A stretch of DNA of 64,000 nucleotides from Flavobacterium sp. HSC-32F16 (GCF_024171645.1 NZ_JALKAC010000002.1:806001-870000); one strand, 5' to 3'. Numbered from the stretch's first letter, positions 15,937 through 25,813 are shown. Notes: a model not told the origin generated them from the letters alone. Numbers and translations: made by a program.

Positions 15937-16569
15937 ATGACGGATTTCTCTATAATAAAAAAGCTTTTTGACATTACTGAACCGAATGGTTTTACCGAAA
16001 ATGAAATTCAGATTGTAAAAGATATTTTTGGATATCTTCCAAAAGTTTTCATTGATTATTATGCCGAATTGGGTAAAATAGAAAATTTAAATCACACTCA
16101 GGATTCGTTAATTGTTCCAGAGCGTTTTCAGCATTTTCAGCATGATGATTATTTAGTATTTTATTCAGAAAATCAAAAAGCGTGCGTTTGGGGAATTCAT
16201 AAAGATAATTTGTCAAATACTAATCTGCCGGTTTATATAAGTTATGATGAACAAGAGTGGAATCTGGAAACGGAAACTTTATCCGAATTTTTTACTGCAA
16301 TGGCTTTTCTTCAAGCGGGTTTTGCATTAGAATTTCCCAGTAATGCATTTTATGAAGTACAACAGCATGAATTGGATTTGATCAGCCAAAATTTTTCAAA
16401 CAAAGGGGTTTCATTTAATGAATGGCTTGAAGGAGTAAAGTTTTATGGAAACCATGATGATGACGTAATTATTATTATGAGTAATAATCAGGTTTTTTAT
16501 GCAGCTAATTCAGAAAAGCATTTTATAGAACTGGATGAGGTCTTGTCAAAATTAGGAGAAGAACTATAA
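15937..16569 (+). CDS. SMI1/KNR4-like (SUKH superfamily) protein
   Basis: A 210-residue acidic protein. The pattern around LPKVFIDYYAELGKIENLN, the block VFYSENQKACVWGIHKDN and DLPVYIS-like VYISYDEQEWNLETETLSEFFTAMAF fit the SMI1/KNR4 fold. Members serve as immunity proteins against secreted toxins or as scaffold proteins, but there is no toxin gene beside it, so the role here is open. It starts 9 bases after tadA and is likely cotranscribed with it. Cytoplasmic; no signal peptide or membrane segment. Confidence 0.6.
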   Translation: MTDFSIIKKLFDITEPNGFTENEIQIVKDIFGYLPKVFIDYYAELGKIENLNHTQDSLIVPERFQHFQHDDYLVFYSENQKACVWGIHKDNLSNTNLPVYISYDEQEWNLETETLSEFFTAMAFLQAGFALEFPSNAFYEVQQHELDLISQNFSNKGVSFNEWLEGVKFYGNHDDDVIIIMSNNQVFYAANSEKHFIELDEVLSKLGEEL

Positions 16570-16869
16570 AAAATAGTATGAAAAATAAAAGCTTTAGTCC
16601 AGATGATAGAGGCATCCTTTTTATTACCTCTTTAGCAGAAAAGATATAGCAGGATTACGAATTTTAGGGAGAATAAGCTCCTAATCATGTCTACAATAGT
16701 CTGTACACTTCAACAAAAGTTAAATAACTTAAATTAAAGAAATTTCTTCTTAAAACAATCAAAAAATATTTTACTTTTATCGTGATTTAATTTGTATTTT
16801 GCTGTTAAAACTTTTAACGGTAAATTGTATTAAATTCTCAAATTGTTAACCATTTAACTCTAAATAAAA
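16570..16869. other. 300-base intergenic region before the alpha-2-macroglobulin gene
   Basis: The first third holds a degenerate copy of a structured element (16591-16685). The rest is A/T-rich leader for the macroglobulin gene, without a perfect TAnnTTTG box or a credible reading frame. Confidence 0.5.
16591..16685 (+). ncRNA. Degenerate copy of a recurrent flavobacterial structured element
   Basis: It shares spaced blocks with the clearer copy at 46748-46900: GCTTTAGTCCAGATGATAG against GCCCTAGCCCAGATTGAAG at one end and GGGAGAATAAGCTCCT against GGATTAGCTCCT at the other, with a variable middle. I remember similar sequences recurring in flavobacterial intergenic regions; they may correspond to the Flavo-1 RNA motif, but I cannot verify that. 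It follows the SMI1/KNR4 gene on the same strand. Confidence 0.4.
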
Positions 16870-19800
16870 GTGAAAGCAAAAGGCCTGTCTCTCGTATTTT
16901 TTGTGTTTTTTATTTTTCAATCCTGCGGTAGAAAATCGGCCGCCGATTTCAATTCGGATTTTTCGTTATTTAAAGACTACATTACCAGTTTTACGGGCGG
17001 AATCGTTTCTTCGGATTCTGATATTCGTGTGGTTTTGGCTTTCGATAAAAACGATTGGAAACCAAATCAGGAATTAGACGATGATTTGTTTGATATTTCG
17101 CCAAGTGTAAGCGGGAAAGTCGTTGCGCTTTCGACCAATACATTAGCTTTTATTCCAGAAAAAAAATTAAAACCGGGAACAGAATATCAGGTTACTTTAA
17201 ACCTGGATAAACTGACTGCAATACCAAAAGAGAAAGAAGAGACGCTTTCTAAATTTAACTTCACAGTAAAAACGGTTAAACAGGATTTTACCATAAATAC
17301 AGGTGATATTCAATCATACAGCAAAGAATATCAATATTTAAACTGCGTTTTAAAAACAGCAGATAATATTGATATTGAAACCGCTCAAAAATTGGTTGAA
17401 GCCAAGCAAGAAGGAAATGATCTTAAAATTAAATTTGAGAAAGTATCCGGGCCTTCTAAGGAATTCCGTTTTATTATCGACAGCATTCAGCGTCATTCTG
17501 AAGCCACAAATGTTGAGATTTTATACGATGGAAATGATTTTGATATTGACCAGAAAGGACAAATCGATTTTCCTGTAACAAGTATAAACGAATTTAAAAT
17601 TGTAAGAGTTGAAGTTGCGGACGGGAATAATCAGCAGGTTTTAATTAATTTTTCTGAACCATTAGAAAAAGGTCAGGATTTCGCGGGATTGGTTTCGATT
17701 CAAAATACCAATAATTTGAAATTTTCTACACAAGGAAATTTATTGAAAGTGTATTTTACTAATCAGGCGGCTTCTAAAAAAGAAAAAGCAGTTCCGGTTG
17801 TTGTAGAAGAAGAACCAGTTTATGCAACAGTAGATTCTGCTGCCGTTGCCGTAGACTCAGCAGCAGTTGTTGTCGATTCAGCAGCAACAGCAGTTGAAGA
17901 TATTGTAGAGGTAGTGCCAGACGAAGAGCCTGAACAAGTTATTACAGGAGAATTATTACTTGAAGTTTTTGAGGGAATTGAAAGCCAGTATGGTAAAAAA
18001 ATGGAAGCCAATTATTCTGAGAAAATATCATTTGATCAGATAAAGCCAAATGTTCGTTTTGTTAAAAACGGAACTATTTTACCAAGTTCGAATAATTTAA
18101 AACTAAATTTCGAAGCCGTAAATTTAAGCGCAGTTGATGTAAAAGTATATAAAATTTACAAAAATAATATTCTTCAGTTTCTTCAATACAATGAATTAAA
18201 CGGAGCGCAGAATCTTAAGAAAGTAGCACAGCCAATTGCAAAAACGACGCTTAATTTAAAAGAAAGTACGCTCGTAAATCTCACAAAATGGAATACGTAT
18301 GCTTTAGATTTATCTAAAATTATCAAGCCGGAACCGGGAGCGATCTACAGAGTAGAGTTTGAATACAAAAAGAAATATTCGCTTTATAAATGTGAAACAT
18401 CAGAAGGAAATGACGATGAAGCTGAGGAAGAAGAAGTAGATGAAAATGATGTAAACTACAGCGGCAACTCTTATGACGATTATTACTATGATGATTATGA
18501 CTGGAGAGAAAGTCAGGATCCTTGCAGTGGTTCGTATTATTATAATGCCAAGATAGCAACCAATATTTTAGCTTCAGATTTAGGAGTTATTGCAAAAAGA
18601 GGAGAAAATAAATCGTATTTATTTGCTGTAAATAATATAGTTACGACAGAGCCAATCTCAAACGCAAGAGTTGATTTATACAATTTCCAACAACAAAAAA
18701 TAGGATCTGAAGCAACAAGCAGTGAAGGGATTGCTTCTTTCCAACTGGACAAATTCGCTTATTTTGCTATTGTTACCTTGGGAGACCAGTCGACTTATGT
18801 GAAATTGGATGATGGGCTTTCGTTATCAGTAAGTAATTTTGATGTTGCCGGCGAGACTTTGCAAAAAGGACTGAAAGGTTTTATTTATGGAGAAAGAGGC
18901 GTTTGGCGTCCTGGTGATAATTTGTATTTGTCTTTCATATTGAATGATGCTGCAAATAAACTTCCAAAATCACATCCAATAAAATTCAGATTAAACGATC
19001 CAAATGGAAAAACAGTTTATCAAACCGTTCAAAAAACTAATGATTTAAATCATTATGCCTTTACAGTACCAACAAATCAGGATGCTCCAACAGGAAATTG
19101 GGAAGCAATGGTAAGTGTGGGCGGAGCTAAATTCTATAAAAGCATTAAAATAGAAACGATTAAACCCAATCGTTTAAAAATCAAGAACACGTTTAGCAGA
19201 AAAACACTTTCAGCTTCTTATCCAAATACAGACAACCTAGAAGTAACATGGCTTCACGGTGCTATCGCGAAAAATCTGAATGTAGAAATGCAGGCTAAAT
19301 TTTCGCAGCAAACGACTACATTCAAAGGGTATGAGAAATTTAGTTTTGATGATATCGTTCGTAAATTCAGCACAGAAGAAATCAATATTTTCTCTGGAAA
19401 ATTAAATGAAAACGGAAAAGCTTCTGTCAATATTCAGCCAAGATTACAAGGTCAGGCTCCAGGAATGCTGCGTGCTTCATTCATCACAAAAGTGTACGAA
19501 GAAGGCGGTGATTTTAGTACAGATGTTATGTCGACAACTTATTCGCCATACAAAACGTATGTAGGGATAAAATCGCCTGAATTGAACAAGTATAATATGC
19601 TTGAAACCAGAGCTAATAATCGTTTTGAAGTAGTTACTGTTGATGAAAACGGAAGACCAAGAGCAGTTAGAAATCTTGAAGTAAGAATTTATAAAGTCGA
19701 CTGGAGATGGTGGTGGGATTCTTCAAGCGATAATTTATCGAATTATAATTCATCGAACTCAACAACGGCTTATAAATCTACTATAATTGATACCGATTCT

Positions 19801-22557
19801 AACGGAAGGGGAAGTTTTCAATTTGCTTTAACCGATGAAGAATGGGGGCGTTATTTAATTCGCGTTGAAGATACAAACGAAGGGCACGCAACTGCTTTAA
19901 CCGTAAATATCGATTGGCCAATATGGTCTGGAAAAACACGAAACAGAGATGCCTCAACAGCTAATATGTTAGTTTTTTCTACAGATAAAAAGAATTATGC
20001 CGTTGGAGAAAAAGCACAAATTTCTTTCCCTTCAAGTGAAGGCGGACGTGCTTTAATTTCAATTGAAAATGGATCGAGAGTAGTGCAGACGCTTTGGGCT
20101 GAAACTAAGAAAGGAGAAACAAAAGTCGAAGTTCCTATTACAGGAGCTATGGCACCAAACGTTTATTTTAATATCACATTATTACAGCCTCATGCCACAA
20201 CTAAAAACGATTCGCCAATACGTATGTATGGAATCGTTCCTATTGAGGTGGTGGACAAAAACACAATTTTGGCACCAACCATTAATATGCCGGATGTTTT
20301 AAGACCAGAACAGCCATTTACGGTTAAAGTAGGGGAAAAAACAGGTAAAGAAATGACGTATACGATTGCCGTTGTTGATGAAGGACTTCTGGATTTAACC
20401 CGTTTTAAAACACCAAATGCATGGGATAGTTTCTATGTTCGTGAAGCTTTGGGTGTAAAAACCTGGGATATTTACGATGATGTAATTGGTGCTTACGGCG
20501 GAAAAGTAAACCAGATTTTCAGTATTGGAGGAGATCAGGATTTAGGCGGCGGAAAAGCTAAAAAAGCCAACCGTTTTAAACCTGTAGTTTTATATTACGG
20601 ACCTTTTAAATTAGGAAAAGGAGAAACAAAATCACATGAATTAAAGCTGCCAAAATATATAGGTTCAGTGAGAACAATGGTTGTAGCCGGAGATGCTGCA
20701 ACAAGCGCCTACGGAAGTGTAGAAAAAGCAACTCAGGTTAAGAGCCCGTTAATGGTTTTGGCTTCATTGCCTAGAAAAATTTCTCCATCAGAAAAAGTAA
20801 CGATTCCTGTGACTGTTTTTGCTACAGAAAACAAAATCAAAAATGTTTCAGTTCAGATAAAAACAAGTAACGGATTAAAAGTAGCGGGAAGTGCCGTTCA
20901 AAAACTAAGTTTTGCACAACCAGATGAAAAAATGGCCTATTTCAATTTAGTTGTAGGTGCTGCAACCGGAATTGCAAAAGTTCAGGTTATTGCAACATCC
21001 GGAAGTGAGAAATCAGTTTATGAGGTTGAAATTGATATGACAAATCCAAATCCGGTTACGAGTACATTTACTGATGTAGTTTTAACACCAAACAGCACTA
21101 AAACACTTTCATGGAAAACATTTGGAATTGCCGGAAGCAATAAAGCAAGATTAGAAGTTTCATCTATGCCGTCAATGAATCTGAATGGAAGAATGCAATT
21201 TTTAATTCAGTATCCGCATGGTTGTGTAGAGCAGACAACTTCGTCAGTTTTCCCGCAATTATTCTTAAGCGATGTTGCTGATATTGATGTAAAACGAAAA
21301 GATATTATTCAAAAAAATATAGCAGCCGGAATTGCCAGATTAGGAAATTTCCAATTATCAAACGGTGGATTGCCTTACTGGCAGGGAAATGCAATTGCAG
21401 ACGATTGGGGAACTTCTTACGCGGGACATTTTTTAATTGAAGCAGAGAAAAAAGGATATGTACTTCCAATTAATTTCAAATCAAAATGGTTGTCATATCA
21501 GCAGAAAGAAGCGAAACAATGGCGTTTTGAACCGAAATATGGAAATGATTTAGCTCAAGCGTATCGTTTATACACTTTAGCTTTATCAGGAAATGCTGAT
21601 TTATCTTCTATGAACCGACTTAGAGAAACAAAAGGCATTTCGAATGAAAGTATGCTTCGTTTAGCAGCAGCTTATGTGCTGGCAGGGCAAAAATCGGCGG
21701 GACAAAGTTTATTCCTGAAAACAAGTATTGATGGTGATTCAGACGGATATAGTTATTACTATTATGGCTCAAGCGAAAGAAACAGAGCAATGGCTCTGGA
21801 AACTATGCTGCTTTTAGGACAAACGCAGAAAGCATTCACGATGGCGACAAAACTAGCTAAAGAAATGTCGGCTAATCAATGGATGAGTACGCAGACAACA
21901 GCTTACTGCTTGTATTCAATGTCGAAATTTGCGATTAGCAGCGGTCCAAAAGGAATTAATATTCAGTTTAACAAAAATGGAAAAGGAGAAACGATAAACA
22001 CATCAAAAACAATTGCTGATCGCAGTTTGTCTGTTTCAAGCGGAACAAACAGTATTACGTTGAAAAATAATAAAAACAATACGGTTTATATTCGTGTTCT
22101 AAATTCTGGAATTCTGCCTATTGGAGAAGAAAATGCAGTTCAAAGCGATGTTTCGGCAAGTATTGTTTTCAAAAACAGAAAAGGAGGCGTAATAAATGTT
22201 TCGAGAATTACTCAGGGAACAGAATTTATTGCTGAAGTTACAGTTAAAAACCAAAGAGGCGAAAGCGTTCAAAACGTAGCGTTATCACAAATTCTGCCTT
22301 CAGGATTCGAAATTGTAAATACTCGTTTCACAGATTACGGAGATGCAGTAAACAACATTGCCGATTATATTGACATTCGCGACGACAGAACTAATTTCTA
22401 TTTCGGAATGAAAGCCAGAGAAACCAAAGTTTTCAGAATTCTGTTAAATGCATCGTATTTAGGGAATTATTATTTACCAGGATTACAATGTGATGCTATG
22501 TATGATAATACATTCTTAGCCAGAACAAAAGGATTTTGGGTTGAAGTTGTGAAGTAG
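16870..22557 (+). CDS. Alpha-2-macroglobulin family lipoprotein (YfhM-like)
   Basis: A 1895-residue periplasmic protein starting at GTG, with a lipoprotein signal (FIFQSCGRKS, lipobox Cys about 19). Bacterial alpha-2-macroglobulins trap incoming proteases through a bait region and an internal thioester, and work with PBP1C in repair and defence of the envelope. The thioester is intact: PHGCVEQ with Cys at residue 1452. MG domains with VWRPGD (about 678) and the terpenoid-cyclase-like thioester domain (about 1400-1650) can be seen. Two low-complexity stretches stand out: an Ala/Val/Asp repeat at about 317-360 and a Tyr/Asp/Glu-rich acidic stretch at about 512-560. The usual partner pbpC follows, now separated by a transposase. 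Confidence 0.93.
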   Translation: MKAKGLSLVFFVFFIFQSCGRKSAADFNSDFSLFKDYITSFTGGIVSSDSDIRVVLAFDKNDWKPNQELDDDLFDISPSVSGKVVALSTNTLAFIPEKKLKPGTEYQVTLNLDKLTAIPKEKEETLSKFNFTVKTVKQDFTINTGDIQSYSKEYQYLNCVLKTADNIDIETAQKLVEAKQEGNDLKIKFEKVSGPSKEFRFIIDSIQRHSEATNVEILYDGNDFDIDQKGQIDFPVTSINEFKIVRVEVADGNNQQVLINFSEPLEKGQDFAGLVSIQNTNNLKFSTQGNLLKVYFTNQAASKKEKAVPVVVEEEPVYATVDSAAVAVDSAAVVVDSAATAVEDIVEVVPDEEPEQVITGELLLEVFEGIESQYGKKMEANYSEKISFDQIKPNVRFVKNGTILPSSNNLKLNFEAVNLSAVDVKVYKIYKNNILQFLQYNELNGAQNLKKVAQPIAKTTLNLKESTLVNLTKWNTYALDLSKIIKPEPGAIYRVEFEYKKKYSLYKCETSEGNDDEAEEEEVDENDVNYSGNSYDDYYYDDYDWRESQDPCSGSYYYNAKIATNILASDLGVIAKRGENKSYLFAVNNIVTTEPISNARVDLYNFQQQKIGSEATSSEGIASFQLDKFAYFAIVTLGDQSTYVKLDDGLSLSVSNFDVAGETLQKGLKGFIYGERGVWRPGDNLYLSFILNDAANKLPKSHPIKFRLNDPNGKTVYQTVQKTNDLNHYAFTVPTNQDAPTGNWEAMVSVGGAKFYKSIKIETIKPNRLKIKNTFSRKTLSASYPNTDNLEVTWLHGAIAKNLNVEMQAKFSQQTTTFKGYEKFSFDDIVRKFSTEEINIFSGKLNENGKASVNIQPRLQGQAPGMLRASFITKVYEEGGDFSTDVMSTTYSPYKTYVGIKSPELNKYNMLETRANNRFEVVTVDENGRPRAVRNLEVRIYKVDWRWWWDSSSDNLSNYNSSNSTTAYKSTIIDTDSNGRGSFQFALTDEEWGRYLIRVEDTNEGHATALTVNIDWPIWSGKTRNRDASTANMLVFSTDKKNYAVGEKAQISFPSSEGGRALISIENGSRVVQTLWAETKKGETKVEVPITGAMAPNVYFNITLLQPHATTKNDSPIRMYGIVPIEVVDKNTILAPTINMPDVLRPEQPFTVKVGEKTGKEMTYTIAVVDEGLLDLTRFKTPNAWDSFYVREALGVKTWDIYDDVIGAYGGKVNQIFSIGGDQDLGGGKAKKANRFKPVVLYYGPFKLGKGETKSHELKLPKYIGSVRTMVVAGDAATSAYGSVEKATQVKSPLMVLASLPRKISPSEKVTIPVTVFATENKIKNVSVQIKTSNGLKVAGSAVQKLSFAQPDEKMAYFNLVVGAATGIAKVQVIATSGSEKSVYEVEIDMTNPNPVTSTFTDVVLTPNSTKTLSWKTFGIAGSNKARLEVSSMPSMNLNGRMQFLIQYPHGCVEQTTSSVFPQLFLSDVADIDVKRKDIIQKNIAAGIARLGNFQLSNGGLPYWQGNAIADDWGTSYAGHFLIEAEKKGYVLPINFKSKWLSYQQKEAKQWRFEPKYGNDLAQAYRLYTLALSGNADLSSMNRLRETKGISNESMLRLAAAYVLAGQKSAGQSLFLKTSIDGDSDGYSYYYYGSSERNRAMALETMLLLGQTQKAFTMATKLAKEMSANQWMSTQTTAYCLYSMSKFAISSGPKGINIQFNKNGKGETINTSKTIADRSLSVSSGTNSITLKNNKNNTVYIRVLNSGILPIGEENAVQSDVSASIVFKNRKGGVINVSRITQGTEFIAEVTVKNQRGESVQNVALSQILPSGFEIVNTRFTDYGDAVNNIADYIDIRDDRTNFYFGMKARETKVFRILLNASYLGNYYLPGLQCDAMYDNTFLARTKGFWVEVVK

Positions 22558-22577
22558 TTTTATGAATTTATGTAAGT

Positions 22578-22609
22578 ATCCTAACAGGTTTCCAAAACCT
22601 GTTAGGTAT
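22578..22609. repeat. REP palindrome A (upstream of the RAYT gene)
   Basis: Perfect 12-base arms CCTAACAGGTTT (22580-22591) and AAACCTGTTAGG (22595-22606) around a 3-base loop. With flanking TAT it is nearly identical to the reverse complement of palindrome B, so A and B form an inverted pair. Confidence 0.9.
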
Positions 22610-22637
22610 TACATTAAGTTTTTAGTAAAAGAAAAAC

Positions 22638-22670
22638 ATACCTAACAGGTTTTAGAAACCTGTTAGGATA
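22638..22670. repeat. REP palindrome B (upstream of the RAYT gene)
   Basis: Perfect 12-base arms (22641-22652 and 22656-22667), loop TAG. It is inverted relative to A, with a single base difference in the loop. Confidence 0.9.
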
Positions 22671-22687
22671 TTAAAAAGAATAAGATT

Positions 22688-23278
22688 GTGGAGAAGGACG
22701 TTTTTGAGGCAGGACAATATTATCATGTTTATAACCGAGGGAATAATAGTGAGAATATTTTTATTGAGGAGAGAAACTACAACTACTTTTTAGGAAAGGT
22801 TAAAAAATATATTTTACCCATTGCAGATATCTATGCTTATTGTTTGCTAAAAAATCATTTTCATATTGTTCTAAGGATAAAAGATAAAATTGATCTTCCA
22901 GAGAAGTTTAAAGAAAAAATCCATTTATCATTTTCTAATTTATTTAACTCTTATTCTAAAAGCATAAACAAGGCTTACGATAGAACAGGAAGCTTGTTTC
23001 AGGAACATTTACAGAGAAATAGAATTGAAAATGAAGAGTATTTGAAGCAATTAATCTTGTATGTTCATTTAAATCCCGTCAAACATAAATTTTGTAAAGA
23101 TTTTCAACTTTATAGACATTCATCATATCGTTCCTATTTATCTAACAAGCCTAGTAATATTGATCGGGATTTTATTATAAAATTATTCAACGACTTAGAA
23201 AATTTTATATTTTGCCATGACGAAAGAAGACTAATTTATGAAGGAGTGCTTAATGATGTAAATTTACTAGATCAATAA
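22688..23278 (+). CDS. REP-associated tyrosine transposase (RAYT, Y1/HUH family)
   Basis: A 196-residue single-strand transposase starting at GTG. The family start GQYYHVYNRGNN, the HUH pair in KNHFHIVLRI (His57 and His59), a likely catalytic Tyr89 in NSYSKSINKAYDRTGSLF, and YVHLNPVKH near residue 130 are all present. RAYTs are domesticated relatives of IS200/IS605 transposases that cut and join REP palindromes. Here the gene is flanked on both sides by an inverted pair of 12-base-arm palindromes, presumably its substrates. It sits between the macroglobulin gene and pbpC, which are normally adjacent. The catalytic residues look intact, so it may still be active. Confidence 0.9.
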   Translation: MEKDVFEAGQYYHVYNRGNNSENIFIEERNYNYFLGKVKKYILPIADIYAYCLLKNHFHIVLRIKDKIDLPEKFKEKIHLSFSNLFNSYSKSINKAYDRTGSLFQEHLQRNRIENEEYLKQLILYVHLNPVKHKFCKDFQLYRHSSYRSYLSNKPSNIDRDFIIKLFNDLENFIFCHDERRLIYEGVLNDVNLLDQ

Positions 23279-23292
23279 AAATTGTATTCGAC

Positions 23293-23325
23293 TATCCTAA
23301 CAGGTTTCCAAAACATGTTAGATGT
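23293..23325. repeat. REP palindrome C (downstream of the RAYT gene)
   Basis: CCTAACAGGTTT with a partner arm AAACATGTTAGA carrying two changes. Same orientation as A. Confidence 0.85.
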
Positions 23326-23378
23326 TTTATAGATATAGAGAAGAAATTTTTATTTTTCCTTTTAGAAATGAATAAGTA

Positions 23379-23411
23379 ATACCTAAAAGGTTTTGGAAAC
23401 ATGTTAGGATA
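23379..23411. repeat. REP palindrome D (just before pbpC)
   Basis: Arms CCTAAAAGGTTT and AAACATGTTAGG, one or two changes from the perfect form; inverted relative to C. It ends about 20 bases before the pbpC start. Confidence 0.85.
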
Positions 23412-23429
23412 TGAAACAAAAATGTAATC

Positions 23430-25805
23430 TTGAAAAATAAATTAAAAGCGTTTTTTCAACGCATCATAAACTGGATAAAGAGAAACAAAATAAAATCAGC
23501 AATTGCATTTGTGCTCTTGCTGATTTACTATTTTTCGATACCCCGAACTTTATTCAAAGAACCGTATTCAACCGTAATTGAAAGTAAAGAAGGAGAGTTA
23601 CTCGGCGCTAAAATTGCCCGTGACGGACAATGGCGTTTCCCTGCACAAGACAGTGTTCCTGATAAATTCAAGAAGTGCATCGTTAATTTTGAAGACGAAT
23701 ATTTTTATAAGCATCCGGGATTTAATCCGGGAGCAATGGTAAATGCTTTCAAGCAAAACAGAAAAGCAGGAAAAGTAGTTAGAGGAGGAAGTACCCTGAC
23801 ACAACAAGTTATTCGGTTATCCCGAAAAGGAAAAAACAGAACCTATTTTGAAAAACTGATTGAAATAATTCTCGCAACTAGATTAGAGTTAGGATATTCC
23901 AAAGATGAGATTCTCGAAATGTATGCAGCGCATGCGCCATTTGGAGGAAATGTTGTAGGATTGGAAATGGCCTCATGGCGTTATTTTGGTGTGCAGTCCA
24001 ATCAATTATCTTGGGCAGAAAATGCTGTTTTAGCCGTTTTGCCAAATGCACCAAGTTTGATTTATCCTGGAAAAAATCAGATAAAATTATTAAACAAACG
24101 AAACCGACTTTTATTAAAACTGCATCAGGAAGGCATAATTGACAAGCAGACGTATGAACTGTCTGTAGAAGAACCGTTACCTCAAAAACCGTATGATCTG
24201 CCTCAAATTGCACCTCATTTATTGCAGAGAGTAGCGAAAAGTGAAGAAGGAACACGGGTAAAAACCACGATTGATTATGCGTTACAAAACAGAGTAAATC
24301 AAATTGCAAGATATTATTACAATCAATACAAACAGAATGAAGTTCATAATCTGGCTATATTGGTAATTGATGTTCAAAACAGAAATGTAATGAGTTATGT
24401 TGGAAATTCTCCAACAGACAAAGATCATCAAAAAGATGTTGATATTATTGATGCGCCAAGAAGTACCGGCAGTATTTTAAAACCACTTTTGTACGGCGCC
24501 ATGCTCGATGACGGAGAATTATTACCTAATACTTTAGTAGCCGATGTTCCAACACAGATTTCAGGATACACGCCTCAAAACTTCAATTTGACATTTGACG
24601 GTGCTGTTCCGGCACATCGTGCATTGTCGCGTTCGCTAAATATTCCCGCAGTTTTAATGCTTCAGGAATTTACGGTAAATAAATTTTACGAAGAACTTCA
24701 AAAATTCAAATTGAAAAATATTAATAAAACTCCAGACCACTATGGTTTATCACTTATTCTGGGTGGTGCCGAAAGTAATCTATGGGATTTATGCAGAACG
24801 TATGCTAATTTATCTTCAACATTAAATTATTATACTAAAAATAAAAGTCAATACAGAACGAATGAGTTTACAGATCTGAATTATAAAAATGATTTTAAGC
24901 CCGATTTTGGATCAGAAACCAATCAGAAGAATATTCTGGGCGCTGGATCAATTTGGTTAACGTATAACGCAATGGAAGAAGTGAACAGGCCGGAAGGGGA
25001 CGAAGCCTGGAAGTTTTATGACAGTTCGTTGAAAATTGCTTGGAAAACAGGAACAAGTTTCGGGAATCGAGATGCATGGGCCATTGGAACAAATTCAAGA
25101 TATGTGGTAGGAATTTGGGTTGGAAATGCAACTGGAGAAGGAAGACCAACTTTAACCGGAGTTACGAGCGCTGCACCAATCTTATTCGATATTTTTAATT
25201 TGCTGCCCAGACAAAGATGGTTTGAAACGCCGTATAATGATTTAGCCGAAGTTGAAATTTGTCGATTAAGTGGTTATTTGGCAAAAGACAATTGCCCAAA
25301 AATTAAACAATGGGTTTCTAAAAAAGGGAAATCAACAAAAGTCTGCCCATATCATAAAACGATTCATTTAGATAAAACAGAACAATTCCAGGTAAACAGC
25401 AGCTGCGAAAGTGTCGAAAATATTGTAACTAAAAACTGGTTTGTTCTGCCTCCTGTTATGGCGTGGTATTATAAAAGCCAGCATATTGAATATCTGCCTT
25501 TACCGCCATTTAAGGAAGGATGTGAGGGAACACAAACGATTACAATGGATTTTATTTATCCAAAAGCAAACAGTAAAATCTATTTGACTAAAGATTTTAA
25601 CAGTAAAGTACAGCCCGTAATTTTAAAAGTAGCCTATTCAGAAAGAGATAAAGAATTGTTTTGGTATGTGGATGATGTGTACAAAGCCACTACAAAGACC
25701 TTTCATGAGCTGCCCATAACACCAACTACAGGAATACATTATATTACTGTTGTAGATGAATCAGGAAATGAAATAAGACGCAGAATTGAAATTGTGAGGG
25801 AATAA
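23430..25805 (+). CDS. pbpC: Penicillin-binding protein 1C (bifunctional glycosyltransferase/transpeptidase)
   Basis: A 791-residue class A penicillin-binding protein that polymerises and cross-links peptidoglycan in the periplasm. It starts at TTG; there is no ATG before the membrane anchor (about 21-37). The GT51 domain shows FEDEYFYKHPGF with catalytic Glu88 and RGGSTLTQQ at about 118. The transpeptidase domain has STGSILKP (Ser348, Lys351), SLN in RSLNIP, and WKTGTSFG (538-545). A C-terminal BiPBP_C domain (about 700-791) identifies the PBP1C type. Genes of this type are paired with alpha-2-macroglobulin; here a RAYT module lies between, and REP palindrome D is in front of the start codon, which may affect its expression. 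Confidence 0.95.
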   Translation: MKNKLKAFFQRIINWIKRNKIKSAIAFVLLLIYYFSIPRTLFKEPYSTVIESKEGELLGAKIARDGQWRFPAQDSVPDKFKKCIVNFEDEYFYKHPGFNPGAMVNAFKQNRKAGKVVRGGSTLTQQVIRLSRKGKNRTYFEKLIEIILATRLELGYSKDEILEMYAAHAPFGGNVVGLEMASWRYFGVQSNQLSWAENAVLAVLPNAPSLIYPGKNQIKLLNKRNRLLLKLHQEGIIDKQTYELSVEEPLPQKPYDLPQIAPHLLQRVAKSEEGTRVKTTIDYALQNRVNQIARYYYNQYKQNEVHNLAILVIDVQNRNVMSYVGNSPTDKDHQKDVDIIDAPRSTGSILKPLLYGAMLDDGELLPNTLVADVPTQISGYTPQNFNLTFDGAVPAHRALSRSLNIPAVLMLQEFTVNKFYEELQKFKLKNINKTPDHYGLSLILGGAESNLWDLCRTYANLSSTLNYYTKNKSQYRTNEFTDLNYKNDFKPDFGSETNQKNILGAGSIWLTYNAMEEVNRPEGDEAWKFYDSSLKIAWKTGTSFGNRDAWAIGTNSRYVVGIWVGNATGEGRPTLTGVTSAAPILFDIFNLLPRQRWFETPYNDLAEVEICRLSGYLAKDNCPKIKQWVSKKGKSTKVCPYHKTIHLDKTEQFQVNSSCESVENIVTKNWFVLPPVMAWYYKSQHIEYLPLPPFKEGCEGTQTITMDFIYPKANSKIYLTKDFNSKVQPVILKVAYSERDKELFWYVDDVYKATTKTFHELPITPTTGIHYITVVDESGNEIRRRIEIVRE

Positions 25806-25813
25806 TAACCGAT

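Noticed and set aside
15937..16569. SMI1/KNR4 gene beside a deaminase gene as a toxin-immunity pair
   Set aside because: The deaminase is a standard tadA with no secretion signal or toxin architecture.
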